NCBI GenBank assembly: GCA_937873165.1
Contig: CALMVH010000073.1
Span: 10,591-20,342 of the forward strand
Direction: 5' to 3'
Length of the DNA: 9,752 nucleotides
Source: an uncultured Rhodospirillales bacterium
GTDB lineage: Bacteria > Pseudomonadota > Alphaproteobacteria > CALMVH01
The notes under the pieces are model-generated. The model did no database searches and had not been told where the DNA came from. It saw only the letters and a list, made by a program, of their open reading frames with translations. Shown piece by piece: positions 1-6,806 of the stretch; within the stretch, counting starts at the first letter, position 1; each line of letters opens with the position of its first letter. The position numbers and the translations under genes were made by a program.

Positions 1-23
1 GGACGAAAGCCATAAAAGCTTCG

Positions 24-872
24 GTGAGCCAGATTCAATCAGAGGCTGAGAAGAGTGCCTTTACCATGATCGGACCCTCTGCCAGCTTGGCCGAACCCGG
101 TGCGCAAATTCCCGATGCCGGGCCGAAGCTGTTCTATCGCCCTTTCCGCCTGCGAAAAGAGCCAGAAAGCGTTGACGTTTTCCAGCACATGCTGACCGAA
201 CCGGTATTCGCGAAGATGCTCGAACGTGGCGTCAGCATTCCGGCTTTTCAGCACAAGGACCCGGAGGCCGCTGATGCCTGGCTGAACAAGGCCAGCGACA
301 TCCGCCCTTTCCTGCGCGCGTACTCGGACTCCGATCGGGAAACTCTTCAGGACTCTGGCTCCGGGTTGGAGGGTTTTACAAACAGTTTTGAGTCCATGTC
401 GCGCCCGGCGAAGACCGCCACGCCGGTTTTGGAACTCTCCGACGCCCGAGCCCTCGCGAGATTGGCGGAGGATCTGGACAAGCAACCGATTGTGACACGG
501 ACAGTGGAACGGCTGCGCAACGCAAGCCTGTTCATCGAGCAGTTCGCAGTGCACCCGCTGGCTTCGGTGACCGATCCCAAGGATCGTTCCGAAGCGTTGC
601 GGCAGGCTTCGAGATTTCCACGCACCGGCACGCAAGCCGCGAAGGGCGCCAAGGCTCCAGACTTGTTCGACGCGCATTGGCGCCGTCCCATTCTGCTAAA
701 GGTGCTGAAGCTTGGGGATTTCAAGCGGCTCGATCCCGTGGGCTACGGCGTATTGTCCCGCACCCGCGAACACCCACTGTTCAACCGGTTGAACGACGTC
801 ATGACCTCTGCGCAGACAACGCTACCATCCCGCCCCGATGCAAGGCGTCCGAATGCCGCCGGCCCCGCGTAA
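24..872 (+). CDS. Hypothetical protein, possibly 5'-truncated by the window edge
   Basis: I do not recognise this protein (282 residues from the GTG at 24). The frame stays open to the window's first base, so the real start may lie upstream. Inside the window, GTG 24 has no good Shine-Dalgarno sequence, and ATG 66 has only a distant purine run (GAGAAGAG). The product is soluble-looking: no signal peptide or membrane segment, an N-terminal Pro/Ala-rich stretch, then mixed charged, probably helical sequence with motifs such as FYRPFRLRKE and DAHWRRPILLKVLKLGDFKR. The C-terminus (residues about 268-282) is Pro/Arg/Ala-rich and looks disordered. Third-position GC seems lower than in the beta-oxidation genes, by eye only. 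Its 3' end overlaps the transporter gene by 20 bases, which suggests co-transcription. The long sustained frame supports a real gene; antisense frames in the same interval look like shadows. Confidence 0.6.
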   Translation: MSQIQSEAEKSAFTMIGPSASLAEPGAQIPDAGPKLFYRPFRLRKEPESVDVFQHMLTEPVFAKMLERGVSIPAFQHKDPEAADAWLNKASDIRPFLRAYSDSDRETLQDSGSGLEGFTNSFESMSRPAKTATPVLELSDARALARLAEDLDKQPIVTRTVERLRNASLFIEQFAVHPLASVTDPKDRSEALRQASRFPRTGTQAAKGAKAPDLFDAHWRRPILLKVLKLGDFKRLDPVGYGVLSRTREHPLFNRLNDVMTSAQTTLPSRPDARRPNAAGPA

Positions 873-2118
873 CCTGAAACGGGGCGCGGTCGCCGCATGG
901 TGTGCCTTCGACTGGTCCACCACGCCGTTCCATTCCGTTATCAACACCTTCGTCTTCGCGGTGTGGTTTTCGCGCGCCGTTTACGGCGATGAAACCGCGG
1001 GCAGCGCCGCATGGGCCTATGCAGCGGGCTTCGCCGGTCTGATCGTGGCGCTGGTCAGCCCCGTGTGCGGGGCCATTGCCGACCGCACCGGTCGGCGCAA
1101 AGTCTGGATCCTGCCTCTGACGGCCCTGTCGCTGACCGCTTGTGCCGGGCTGTGGTTCGTGATGCCGGAAAAATCGTCGGTGCCGTTGGCGCTTGGGCTG
1201 GTGATCGCCGCAACCATCGCCAGCGAACTGGCGCTGGTCTTCTACAACGCCATCCTGCCGGATATCGCCGCGCCCGAGCGCCTGGGGCGCGTTTCGGGGC
1301 TTGGCTGGGGCGTGGGGTACCTGGGCGGGCTGTCCGCCCTGATCCTGGTGCTGGTATTCCTGATAAAGCCGGCCACGCCCTTGTTCGGGCTCGATCACGC
1401 CGCCGGCGCCCACATTCGCATCACGGGGCCGCTGGTGGCATTGTGGGGCGCCGCTTTCGCATGGCCGCTGTTCCTGTTCGTGCCCGACCGGCCCTCGACA
1501 GGGATATGTCTGGCGGCGGCAGCCCGGCAGGGCGTTCAGCAGCTGCGCGAAACCCTGCGCCATGTCGGGCAGTACCGAACGGTGATGTGGTTCCTGATCG
1601 CAAGCGCGCTGTACCGCGATGGGCTGAACACGCTGTTCGCGGTGGGCGGGTTGTACGCGGCGCACAGTTTCGGCATGGACGAAAGCGAGATCCTGATCTT
1701 TGCCATCGGCATCAACGTGACCGCGGTGATCGGGTGCTTCGCCTTTGGCTGGATCGACGACCGCATCGGCGCGCGCCGGGCGGTGCAGCTGTCGCTGGCG
1801 GGCATCCTGTGCATGGGCACGGTTCTGCTGATGCTGCACGACAAGGCCTGGTTTACACCGGTAGCCTTGGTCATGGGCTTGTTCATCGGTCCGGCGCAAT
1901 CCTCCGGGCGTTCGCTGATGGCGCGGCTCGCCCCGCGCGAAATGGTGACGGAGATGTTCGGGCTCTACCAGTTCGCCGGCAAATCCGTATCCTTCGTTGG
2001 GCCGCTGATGTTCGCGTTCGCGACCGATGCATTCGATAGCCAGCGTGTTGGCATGGCCACCATATTGCTGTTTATTGCGGCAGGTTTGGCGCTTATGTTC
2101 AAAATTCGGGCAGAGTAA
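853..2118 (+). CDS. UMF1/Atg22-like major facilitator superfamily transporter
   Basis: This is an inner-membrane transporter of about 421 residues with roughly twelve hydrophobic segments, the normal size for the family. The N-terminus reads AAWCAFDWSTTPFHSVINTF, matching the 'A-x-x-x-[YF]-D-W-[AS]' signature before TM1 of UMF1 (Atg22-like) carriers. A loop 2-3 MFS motif A is visible at residues 73-82 (GAIADRTGRR), and a degenerate second copy, GWIDDRIGARR, begins the C-terminal half. Substrates of bacterial UMF1 proteins are mostly unknown, so none is assigned. An in-frame ATG at 838 gives five more residues, but ATG 853 is preferred because AAGG sits 7 bases before it and 838 has no ribosome binding site. 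Either start lies inside the preceding gene, implying coupling. Nothing ties it to the fatty-acid genes, which face the other way. Confidence 0.9.
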   Translation: MPPAPRNLKRGAVAAWCAFDWSTTPFHSVINTFVFAVWFSRAVYGDETAGSAAWAYAAGFAGLIVALVSPVCGAIADRTGRRKVWILPLTALSLTACAGLWFVMPEKSSVPLALGLVIAATIASELALVFYNAILPDIAAPERLGRVSGLGWGVGYLGGLSALILVLVFLIKPATPLFGLDHAAGAHIRITGPLVALWGAAFAWPLFLFVPDRPSTGICLAAAARQGVQQLRETLRHVGQYRTVMWFLIASALYRDGLNTLFAVGGLYAAHSFGMDESEILIFAIGINVTAVIGCFAFGWIDDRIGARRAVQLSLAGILCMGTVLLMLHDKAWFTPVALVMGLFIGPAQSSGRSLMARLAPREMVTEMFGLYQFAGKSVSFVGPLMFAFATDAFDSQRVGMATILLFIAAGLALMFKIRAE

Positions 2119-2169
2119 CAAAAAACCAACACAATCAACGTCATGAGCACGCCGCATTCGATGGTCATA

Positions 2170-2187
2170 TTCCTTTCAACGAAGGAA
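2170..2187 (+). promoter_or_regulatory. Hairpin sequestering the ribosome binding site of the small frame
   Basis: TTCCTT (2170-2175) and AAGGAA (2182-2187) are perfect inverted repeats separated by the 6-base loop TCAACG. The right arm is the Shine-Dalgarno sequence of the ATG at 2195 (7-base spacing), so the stem would hide it in RNA. No T-run follows, so a rho-independent terminator for the transporter is less likely. A 6-bp stem is weak evidence by itself. Confidence 0.3.
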
Positions 2188-2194
2188 ATTGATC

Positions 2195-2434
2195 ATGCTA
2201 CACACATTCGACCCCCGCCCGGACCTGAAACTGGCCCAGCACATCCTGCAGACCGCCTGCAGCTTTCCCCAATCCGCCTTGGTTCGCCGCATGACAGCAA
2301 GCGTTGGATTTCAACCCTCAAAGCAGCCGGGCGTGTCCCGCCAGCCTATCTCGTTCGAGCAGTTTTTGAAGGGCGCCGATGGCAGGTTGCCGGCGCGTTC
2401 CTGCCGGGGGCCGCTTACTTCCGTTCCCGCCTGA
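2195..2434 (+). CDS. Small hypothetical protein, convergent with the Nudix gene
   Basis: This is a 79-residue frame starting MLHTFDPRPDLKLAQHILQT. I recognise no family. It is listed because ATG 2195 has a strong Shine-Dalgarno sequence (AAGGAA, 7-base spacing) and the first 35 or so codons, which no other gene covers, use G or C at most third positions. The product has no membrane segment; it is basic overall, with three cysteines or fewer and a Pro/Arg-rich C-terminus. Its last 124 bases overlap, antisense, the end of the Nudix gene, so one of the two 3' ends may be wrongly extended or the two genes truly overlap tail to tail. It starts 76 bases after the transporter stop and could be read from the same transcript. 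A TTG at 2189 would add two residues but has no advantage. Confidence 0.4.
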   Translation: MLHTFDPRPDLKLAQHILQTACSFPQSALVRRMTASVGFQPSKQPGVSRQPISFEQFLKGADGRLPARSCRGPLTSVPA

Positions 2435-2886
2435 ACTTCGGCTGCGGATACGGTTTCGATCATCTCAGGAATAGTCTTCGGCCAGACGATATCGGTGGTC
2501 GTGCGCAACTCGTCGCATGACCACCAGCGGTGTTCCGTCATCAGATCGCGTTCCTGGGCAGTCCACCCGTCGCGCGATAACGAAACGTCCGCAGGCCGGA
2601 TCAGGAAGAAGCGTTCGTCGGCCAGTACCGGCTCGCCATCCGGCATGTGCAGCACGAAGGTGCGGCAGCCAATCTCGGGTCCGGGGTTGTCGACGACTAT
2701 GCCCGTCTCCTCCCATAGTTCCCGCAGCGCCGCCTGTTCGAATGTTTCGCCGTCCTCGACGGCCCCGCCCGGCGTCGCCCAGTAATCCTGCCCGGCCAAG
2801 GCACCCCTGGTATGCACGAACCGGAACAACAACACACGCCCGGACGGGTCCAGGATCAGCAGGCGGGATGCGGGACGGCTGCGCAT
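2311..2886 (-). CDS. Nudix hydrolase
   Basis: This 191-residue protein contains a perfect Nudix box at residues 41-63: G41, E47, then R55-E56-L-W-E59-E60-T-G62-I, matching G-x5-E-x7-R-E-U-x-E-E-x-G-U. The glutamates of REXXEE bind the catalytic metal. Family members cleave nucleoside diphosphates linked to another moiety; the substrate here cannot be read from sequence. The CoA-pyrophosphatase signature that precedes the box in CoA-specific Nudix enzymes is not seen (the lead-in is YWATPGG), so a CoA role would rest on context alone. The ATG shares one base with the stop of the dehydrogenase gene (TGATG), indicating translational coupling as the last gene of the operon. The recognisable fold ends near residue 155 after WPKTIPEMIE; the last ~36 residues look unrelated to the family and overlap the convergent small frame. 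Confidence 0.9.
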   Translation of the reverse strand: MRSRPASRLLILDPSGRVLLFRFVHTRGALAGQDYWATPGGAVEDGETFEQAALRELWEETGIVVDNPGPEIGCRTFVLHMPDGEPVLADERFFLIRPADVSLSRDGWTAQERDLMTEHRWWSCDELRTTTDIVWPKTIPEMIETVSAAEVQAGTEVSGPRQERAGNLPSAPFKNCSNEIGWRDTPGCFEG

Positions 2887-5207
2887 CAGTTCCGCAGCGG
2901 CTTGCCGGTGTCCAGCATGTGTTCGATGCGGTTCAGCGTGCCGTCGTTGCGCACCAGCTTCACGAACTCGCGGCGTTCCAGCGCGTACAGACCGTCCTCG
3001 GTCGTGACCCGCGTGATGTCGGTATCGCCGCCGCTCAGCACCGTCGCGACGGCCTCCGACACCACCACGTCGTAGTCTGTTGCCTTGCCCTGATTGTGGA
3101 AGCCCTCCACCGCAAGCATGAAGGCTGCCTTGGCGGTTAGTCCCGGCAGCCGCAGTTCGGGTGGCTCGGGCGGGTGGTAGTCTTGCGCCAGTTCCAAGGC
3201 CTTCGCCTTGGCGTCGGCCAGCAGGCGGTCCCTGTTCATGGTGACGCCGTCCGTCTCGCGCAGGTACAGCAGCTCCTTCGCCTCGGCGGCGGATTTCGAG
3301 ACCTTCGCGGTGCTGATGGTCTCGAACGCCTGCGCCAGGCCCGGCATGGGGCCGCCGGGCCGCTTCTTGTTCAGCACGTGCCGCGCCACCATTTCCTTCG
3401 ACCCGCCCCACCCAGGCAGCAGGCCGACGCCAACCTCGACGAGGCCCATATAGGTTTCGGCATGCGCCTGGACGTGCGCCGAGTGCAGCAGGATCTCGCA
3501 GCCGCCTCCCAGCGCCATGCCGGATGGGGCCGACACGACCGGGAAGGGTGCGTATTTCAATGCCTTGTAGGTCGCCTGCCCCTGGGCCACCATCTCGTCG
3601 ATGGCGGGATACAGCCCGACGTTCAGCGCGAACAGCGCCAGGCCCAGATTGGCCCCGACGGAGAAATTCTCGCCCTCGTTATGCACAACCAGCGCCTTCC
3701 ACGGTCCCTTGCCGTCGCCTACCAGAGCCAGAACCTTTTGCAGCGCTTCCATGATCAGGTTGTCCATCGAGTTCATCTTGCTTGTGAACTCGAGGCACAG
3801 CACGCCGTCGCCGATGTCCCAGACGCTGGCGGACGGGTTGCGAATCACCGGCTTGCCCGCGCGCTTGATGTCGGACAACAGCAGCACGCCCTCGGCGCGG
3901 GACACATGCTGATACGCGCCTTCGATGTCCAGAAACTGCGCGCGGCCGTTTTCCACGCGGTAGAAAGGCCGTCCCGCCGCCGCTTGCACCAACGCCGGAA
4001 CCGGCCTGCCCTCGGCGGCCAGTTTTTCCGCAAGCCATCCCGTGCCAAGCTGGTCGATCAGTTCGAACGGACCATGCCTCCAGTTATACCCCAGCCGCAT
4101 CGCTTCATCGACGGCAGCGATGTCGTCTGCGATTTCGGGCACCAGGCTGGCGGCGTAGGCCAGCGTTTCGCGCAGGACCGCCCAGGCGTACCGTCCCGTC
4201 TTGTCGGTACGCTCCACCAGCGACTTCAGGCTGCCGCGGAAGGCGTCCTTCTCCGGCTTGCGCTCCGGGCGGTACTCGCCCGTGGCGAGGTCGATGACTT
4301 CCTTGCGCTTGGCCTCGCCGTCGCGGATCAGGCGGTAGAAGCCGCCCATGCCCTTGCGGCCCGTCAGGCCCTGCCCGATCATCGCGCCGATCAGCGGGAT
4401 GTCGCGGTAGACGCTGCGGTAGGCATCCTGGGGCGGCAGGGTCGTCAGCAGGCTTTTCGCCAGATGCGGCATCAGGTCGATGCCGACCAGATCGACCAGC
4501 CCGAAGATGCCGCTCTTCGGTACGCCCATCGGCTTCGAGGCGACGGCGTCGGCCTCCTCCACGTCGAGGCCGAGGTCGATGGCGGCGTTGATCCCGGCCT
4601 GGATCCACAGCGTGCCGATGCGGTTGGCGATGAATCCCGGCGTATCCTTGGCGCGCACCACGCCCTTGCCGAGCCGCATGTCGCAGAACGCCGCGATCTC
4701 GGCGGCGGCCTCGGCGCGCGTGTCGGGTCCCGTGACCAGCTCCAGCAGGCGCATGTAGCGCGGCGGGTTGAAAAAATGGGTGATCAGGAAGTCGTGCCTG
4801 AACGCCTCCGACTGGTTTGCCACCAGGTATTGCAGCGGAATGGTCGAGGTGTTGGACGACACGACCGAGCCGGGCTTGCGCACCGCATCGACCCTAGCGT
4901 ACAGGGCGGACTTGATCTGGGGGTTCTCGATCACCGCCTCGATGATCCAGTCCACCCCGGCCAATTGACCCAGATCGTCCTCCAGGTTGCCCGCCGTCAC
5001 CAGTTTCACGGCGCGCTGGCTCATGAAGGGCGCGGGATCGGCCTTCCGCATTTTTTCGATGGCGCCCTTGGCAACGGCGCTACGGTCGGCGGCGCCTTCG
5101 GGCACGATGTCTAGCAGCAGCACGGGCACGCCCGCATTGGCGACATGCGCCGCAATCGCCGCACCCATGACGCCCGCGCCGAGGACGGCGACCTTTTCGA
5201 TGGCCAT
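2886..5207 (-). CDS. 3-hydroxyacyl-CoA dehydrogenase / enoyl-CoA hydratase multifunctional protein (FadN-type order)
   Basis: This 773-residue cytoplasmic enzyme catalyses the hydration and NAD-dependent oxidation steps of beta-oxidation. Domain order is dehydrogenase first, hydratase last, as in Bacillus FadN and unlike E. coli FadB/FadJ. The Rossmann motif GAGVMG is at residues 10-15. The dehydrogenase active site is visible as S118/N119 (SSNTS), H144 (ITHFFNP), E156 (LLELV) and N195 (PGFIANR). The C-terminal dehydrogenase domain spans about 187-430. The crotonase domain begins near 465, with the oxyanion segment NFSVGAN at 514-520 and GMALGGGCE at 563-571. Both expected catalytic glutamates are present, E571 and E591 (VEVGVGLLPGWGG). 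A longer frame begins at 5255, but ATG 5207 is chosen because it starts directly at the Rossmann strand (MAIEKVAVLG), has GGAAG 7 bases upstream, and shares one base with the thiolase stop (TGATG). Confidence 0.95.
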   Translation of the reverse strand: MAIEKVAVLGAGVMGAAIAAHVANAGVPVLLLDIVPEGAADRSAVAKGAIEKMRKADPAPFMSQRAVKLVTAGNLEDDLGQLAGVDWIIEAVIENPQIKSALYARVDAVRKPGSVVSSNTSTIPLQYLVANQSEAFRHDFLITHFFNPPRYMRLLELVTGPDTRAEAAAEIAAFCDMRLGKGVVRAKDTPGFIANRIGTLWIQAGINAAIDLGLDVEEADAVASKPMGVPKSGIFGLVDLVGIDLMPHLAKSLLTTLPPQDAYRSVYRDIPLIGAMIGQGLTGRKGMGGFYRLIRDGEAKRKEVIDLATGEYRPERKPEKDAFRGSLKSLVERTDKTGRYAWAVLRETLAYAASLVPEIADDIAAVDEAMRLGYNWRHGPFELIDQLGTGWLAEKLAAEGRPVPALVQAAAGRPFYRVENGRAQFLDIEGAYQHVSRAEGVLLLSDIKRAGKPVIRNPSASVWDIGDGVLCLEFTSKMNSMDNLIMEALQKVLALVGDGKGPWKALVVHNEGENFSVGANLGLALFALNVGLYPAIDEMVAQGQATYKALKYAPFPVVSAPSGMALGGGCEILLHSAHVQAHAETYMGLVEVGVGLLPGWGGSKEMVARHVLNKKRPGGPMPGLAQAFETISTAKVSKSAAEAKELLYLRETDGVTMNRDRLLADAKAKALELAQDYHPPEPPELRLPGLTAKAAFMLAVEGFHNQGKATDYDVVVSEAVATVLSGGDTDITRVTTEDGLYALERREFVKLVRNDGTLNRIEHMLDTGKPLRN

Positions 5208-6343
5208 CACGCGGCTTCCAGCACGGTCGCAATCCCCATGCCGCCGCCAATGCACATCGTGGCGAGCGCGAGGGTCTTGCCCTCTTCCTTCAGCACCGAA
5301 GCGGCTTTGCCAGTCACGCGCGCGCCGCTGGCGCCCAGCGGGTGGCCTAGCGCGATGGCGCCGCCGTCGCGGTTCAGCTTGTCGAGCGGGATGCCGAGGT
5401 CGTGGATGACCGCCATCGATTGCGCGGCGAAGGCCTCGTTCAGCTCGACGTAGTCGATGTCGGCCATGGTGACGCCCGCGCGCTTCATCGCCTTGTGCGC
5501 GGCGGGCACCGGGCCGATGCCCATGATGTCGGGCGCGCAGCCGGCGACCGCGATGGCGCGGATGCGGGCAAGGATCGGCAGGCCGTGCGCCCGCGCGTAG
5601 TCCTCGGACGCAATGATCGTCGCCGCTGCCCCGTCCGTCAGCGGCGAGGACGTGCCCGCCGTCACGGTGCCCGTCGCCTGGAAAGCGGGCTTCAGCTCCG
5701 CCAGTTTTTCGAGGCTGGTGTCGGGGCGGATGCAGCCGTCCTTGTCCACCAGACCCTCGGCGGTCTGGATCGGCACGATCTCCGCCTTGAACCGGGCCGC
5801 AGCCTGCGCCTCGGCGGCCTTGCGGTGCGAGGCGAGCGCGAACTCCTCCTGCGCCGCCCTCGTGATCTGGTACTTGACCGCCAGGTTCTCCGCCGTGTCG
5901 CCCATCGAAATGAAGGCCTGCACGGCAGGGTCTATCAGCTTCGGGTTAGGCATAGGGTTGAAGCCGCCCATCGGCACGCGGGTCATGGATTCGACGCCCG
6001 CGCAGATAAACGCCTCGCCCGCGCCCATCGCGATCGCGCCCGCCGCCATGTGGATCGCCTGCATCGACGAGCCGCAGAAACGATTCACGGTGGTGCCGGC
6101 AGTCGAGAGCGGCAGCTTCGCCAGCAGCCCGATCAGCCGCGCGACGTTGAAGCCCTGTTCTCCCTCGGGAAAGGCGCAGCCAAGGATCAGGTCTTCCAGC
6201 ACGGATTCGTCGATGCCGCTTTCCTCCACCAGCGCGCGGATCACGGTGGCGGCCAGATCGTCGGGCCGCACCCGCACCAGCGCGCCCTTGTTGGCCAGGT
6301 GGAAGGGGGAGCGTTTGTAGCCTGCGATCACGACCTTGTTCAT
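5207..6343 (-). CDS. fadA: Acetyl-CoA C-acyltransferase (degradative beta-ketothiolase)
   Basis: This 378-residue thiolase cleaves 3-ketoacyl-CoA with CoA to acetyl-CoA and a shortened acyl-CoA, the last step of each beta-oxidation round. All catalytic residues are visible: nucleophile C90 in NRFCGSSMQAI, N302/E303 in ELNEAFAAQ, H334 in GHPLGASG, and C364 in CIGGGMGIA. Length is normal for the family (about 380-395). The N-terminal AGYKRSPFHLANKGAL resembles thiolases paired with dehydrogenase-first multifunctional proteins; that is from family knowledge. The ATG overlaps the merR stop by 4 bases (ATGA), with AAGGA 9 bases upstream inside merR, and the stop overlaps the next gene by one base. 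The pair probably acts as a FadA/FadB-like complex. Paralogues for ketoadipyl-CoA or acetoacetyl-CoA exist, but the multifunctional neighbour favours fatty-acid degradation. Confidence 0.95.
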   Translation of the reverse strand: MNKVVIAGYKRSPFHLANKGALVRVRPDDLAATVIRALVEESGIDESVLEDLILGCAFPEGEQGFNVARLIGLLAKLPLSTAGTTVNRFCGSSMQAIHMAAGAIAMGAGEAFICAGVESMTRVPMGGFNPMPNPKLIDPAVQAFISMGDTAENLAVKYQITRAAQEEFALASHRKAAEAQAAARFKAEIVPIQTAEGLVDKDGCIRPDTSLEKLAELKPAFQATGTVTAGTSSPLTDGAAATIIASEDYARAHGLPILARIRAIAVAGCAPDIMGIGPVPAAHKAMKRAGVTMADIDYVELNEAFAAQSMAVIHDLGIPLDKLNRDGGAIALGHPLGASGARVTGKAASVLKEEGKTLALATMCIGGGMGIATVLEAA

Positions 6344-6768
6344 GAATTTGGATCCTTTTCAGCGGAGTTTCGTTGCAGGTGTTTCAGGATATCGCGCTCG
6401 ATCTGCTGCAGTTCGGTCAGCGTCTGCCGCACATCGGCCATCTGCGTGGTGAGGGCCTGCATGCGGCGGCGCGCGAGGCCCAGCAGGAACTGCATCTGTT
6501 CGGCCTGGCTATGATCAACCGCATACAGGTCGATGAACTCCTTGATTTCGGCAATGGAGAAGCCCAGACGCTTGCCCCGGCAGATCAGCTTCAGGCGGGC
6601 ATGGTCGGCGCGGCTGTAGATGCGGGTCTTGCCGATGTGCTGCGGGGACAGCAGGCCTTCATCCTCGTAGTAACGGATACAGCGCAGGGTCAGCCCGAAC
6701 TCCTCGGCGAGTTCACCGATCGTGTGGCGGGGTTCACCCGGCAGGCTTGAAACGGCATCAACGGTCAT
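6340..6768 (-). CDS. MerR-family regulator, LiuR-like
   Basis: This is a 142-residue DNA-binding regulator. The N-terminal helix-turn-helix spans residues 16-35 (TIGELAEEFGLTLRCIRYYE). The wing region GLLSPQHIGKTRIYS follows, then the second helical pair around RGKRLGFSIAEIKEFIDLY. The rest (about 86-132) is a long coiled-coil dimer helix. There is no C-terminal metal-binding cysteine cluster (only C30 and C63), so a metal sensor is unlikely. The sequence fits the LiuR subgroup, which controls branched-chain amino acid and fatty-acid degradation genes in proteobacteria. An upstream ATG at 6777 gives three more residues, but GGAAGG directly abuts it; ATG 6768 has that same GGAAGG at 9 bases and is preferred. 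The 4-base overlap with the thiolase puts it first in the downstream half of the operon, with a likely operator 24 bases upstream, implying autoregulation. Confidence 0.9.
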   Translation of the reverse strand: MTVDAVSSLPGEPRHTIGELAEEFGLTLRCIRYYEDEGLLSPQHIGKTRIYSRADHARLKLICRGKRLGFSIAEIKEFIDLYAVDHSQAEQMQFLLGLARRRMQALTTQMADVRQTLTELQQIERDILKHLQRNSAEKDPNS

Positions 6769-6792
6769 GGCGCCCATCCTTCCGGAAGCAGC

Positions 6793-6806
6793 TTACGTTA
6801 ACGTAA
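6793..6806. promoter_or_regulatory. Perfect 14-bp palindrome, probable MerR/LiuR-like operator
   Basis: TTACGTTAACGTAA is a perfect palindrome 24 bases upstream of the preferred merR start. Its paired ACGT cores flanked by A/T match, from memory, the LiuR-type operator form (TTTACGT..ACGTAAA). It includes the stop codon of the kinase gene (TAA, 6793-6795), so it lies at that gene's 3' end. MerR proteins usually bind between or over the -35 and -10 boxes, which fits a promoter for merR and the beta-oxidation genes here. No second copy was seen upstream of the ligase gene. Confidence 0.7.

Noticed and set aside
799..2157. 452-residue open frame on the minus strand across the transporter gene
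   Set aside because: It is a shadow of a clear membrane transporter. Its product is Gln/Arg/His-rich and has no recognisable domain.
2246..2262. CTGCAG repeated with a 5-base gap, considered as a terminator for the Nudix end
   Set aside because: CTGCAG is itself palindromic, the stem is only 6 bp, and no T-run follows in either direction. It also sits inside the small frame.
2143..2520. 125-residue plus-strand frame overlapping the small frame and the Nudix gene
   Set aside because: The start has no ribosome binding site and the frame runs well into the Nudix coding region. The competing ATG at 2195 has a strong ribosome binding site.
3174..5114. 646-residue open frame on the plus strand across the dehydrogenase gene
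   Set aside because: It lies entirely antisense to a gene with intact catalytic motifs. Its composition (rich in Arg, His, Gln, Val, Gly) is typical of shadow frames in GC-rich DNA, and it has no domain I recognise.
5207..5255. Upstream start for the dehydrogenase at 5255
   Set aside because: The 16 extra residues are Arg-rich and unlike the family, and they would overlap the thiolase by 49 bases. ATG 5207 starts at the Rossmann strand with a good ribosome binding site.
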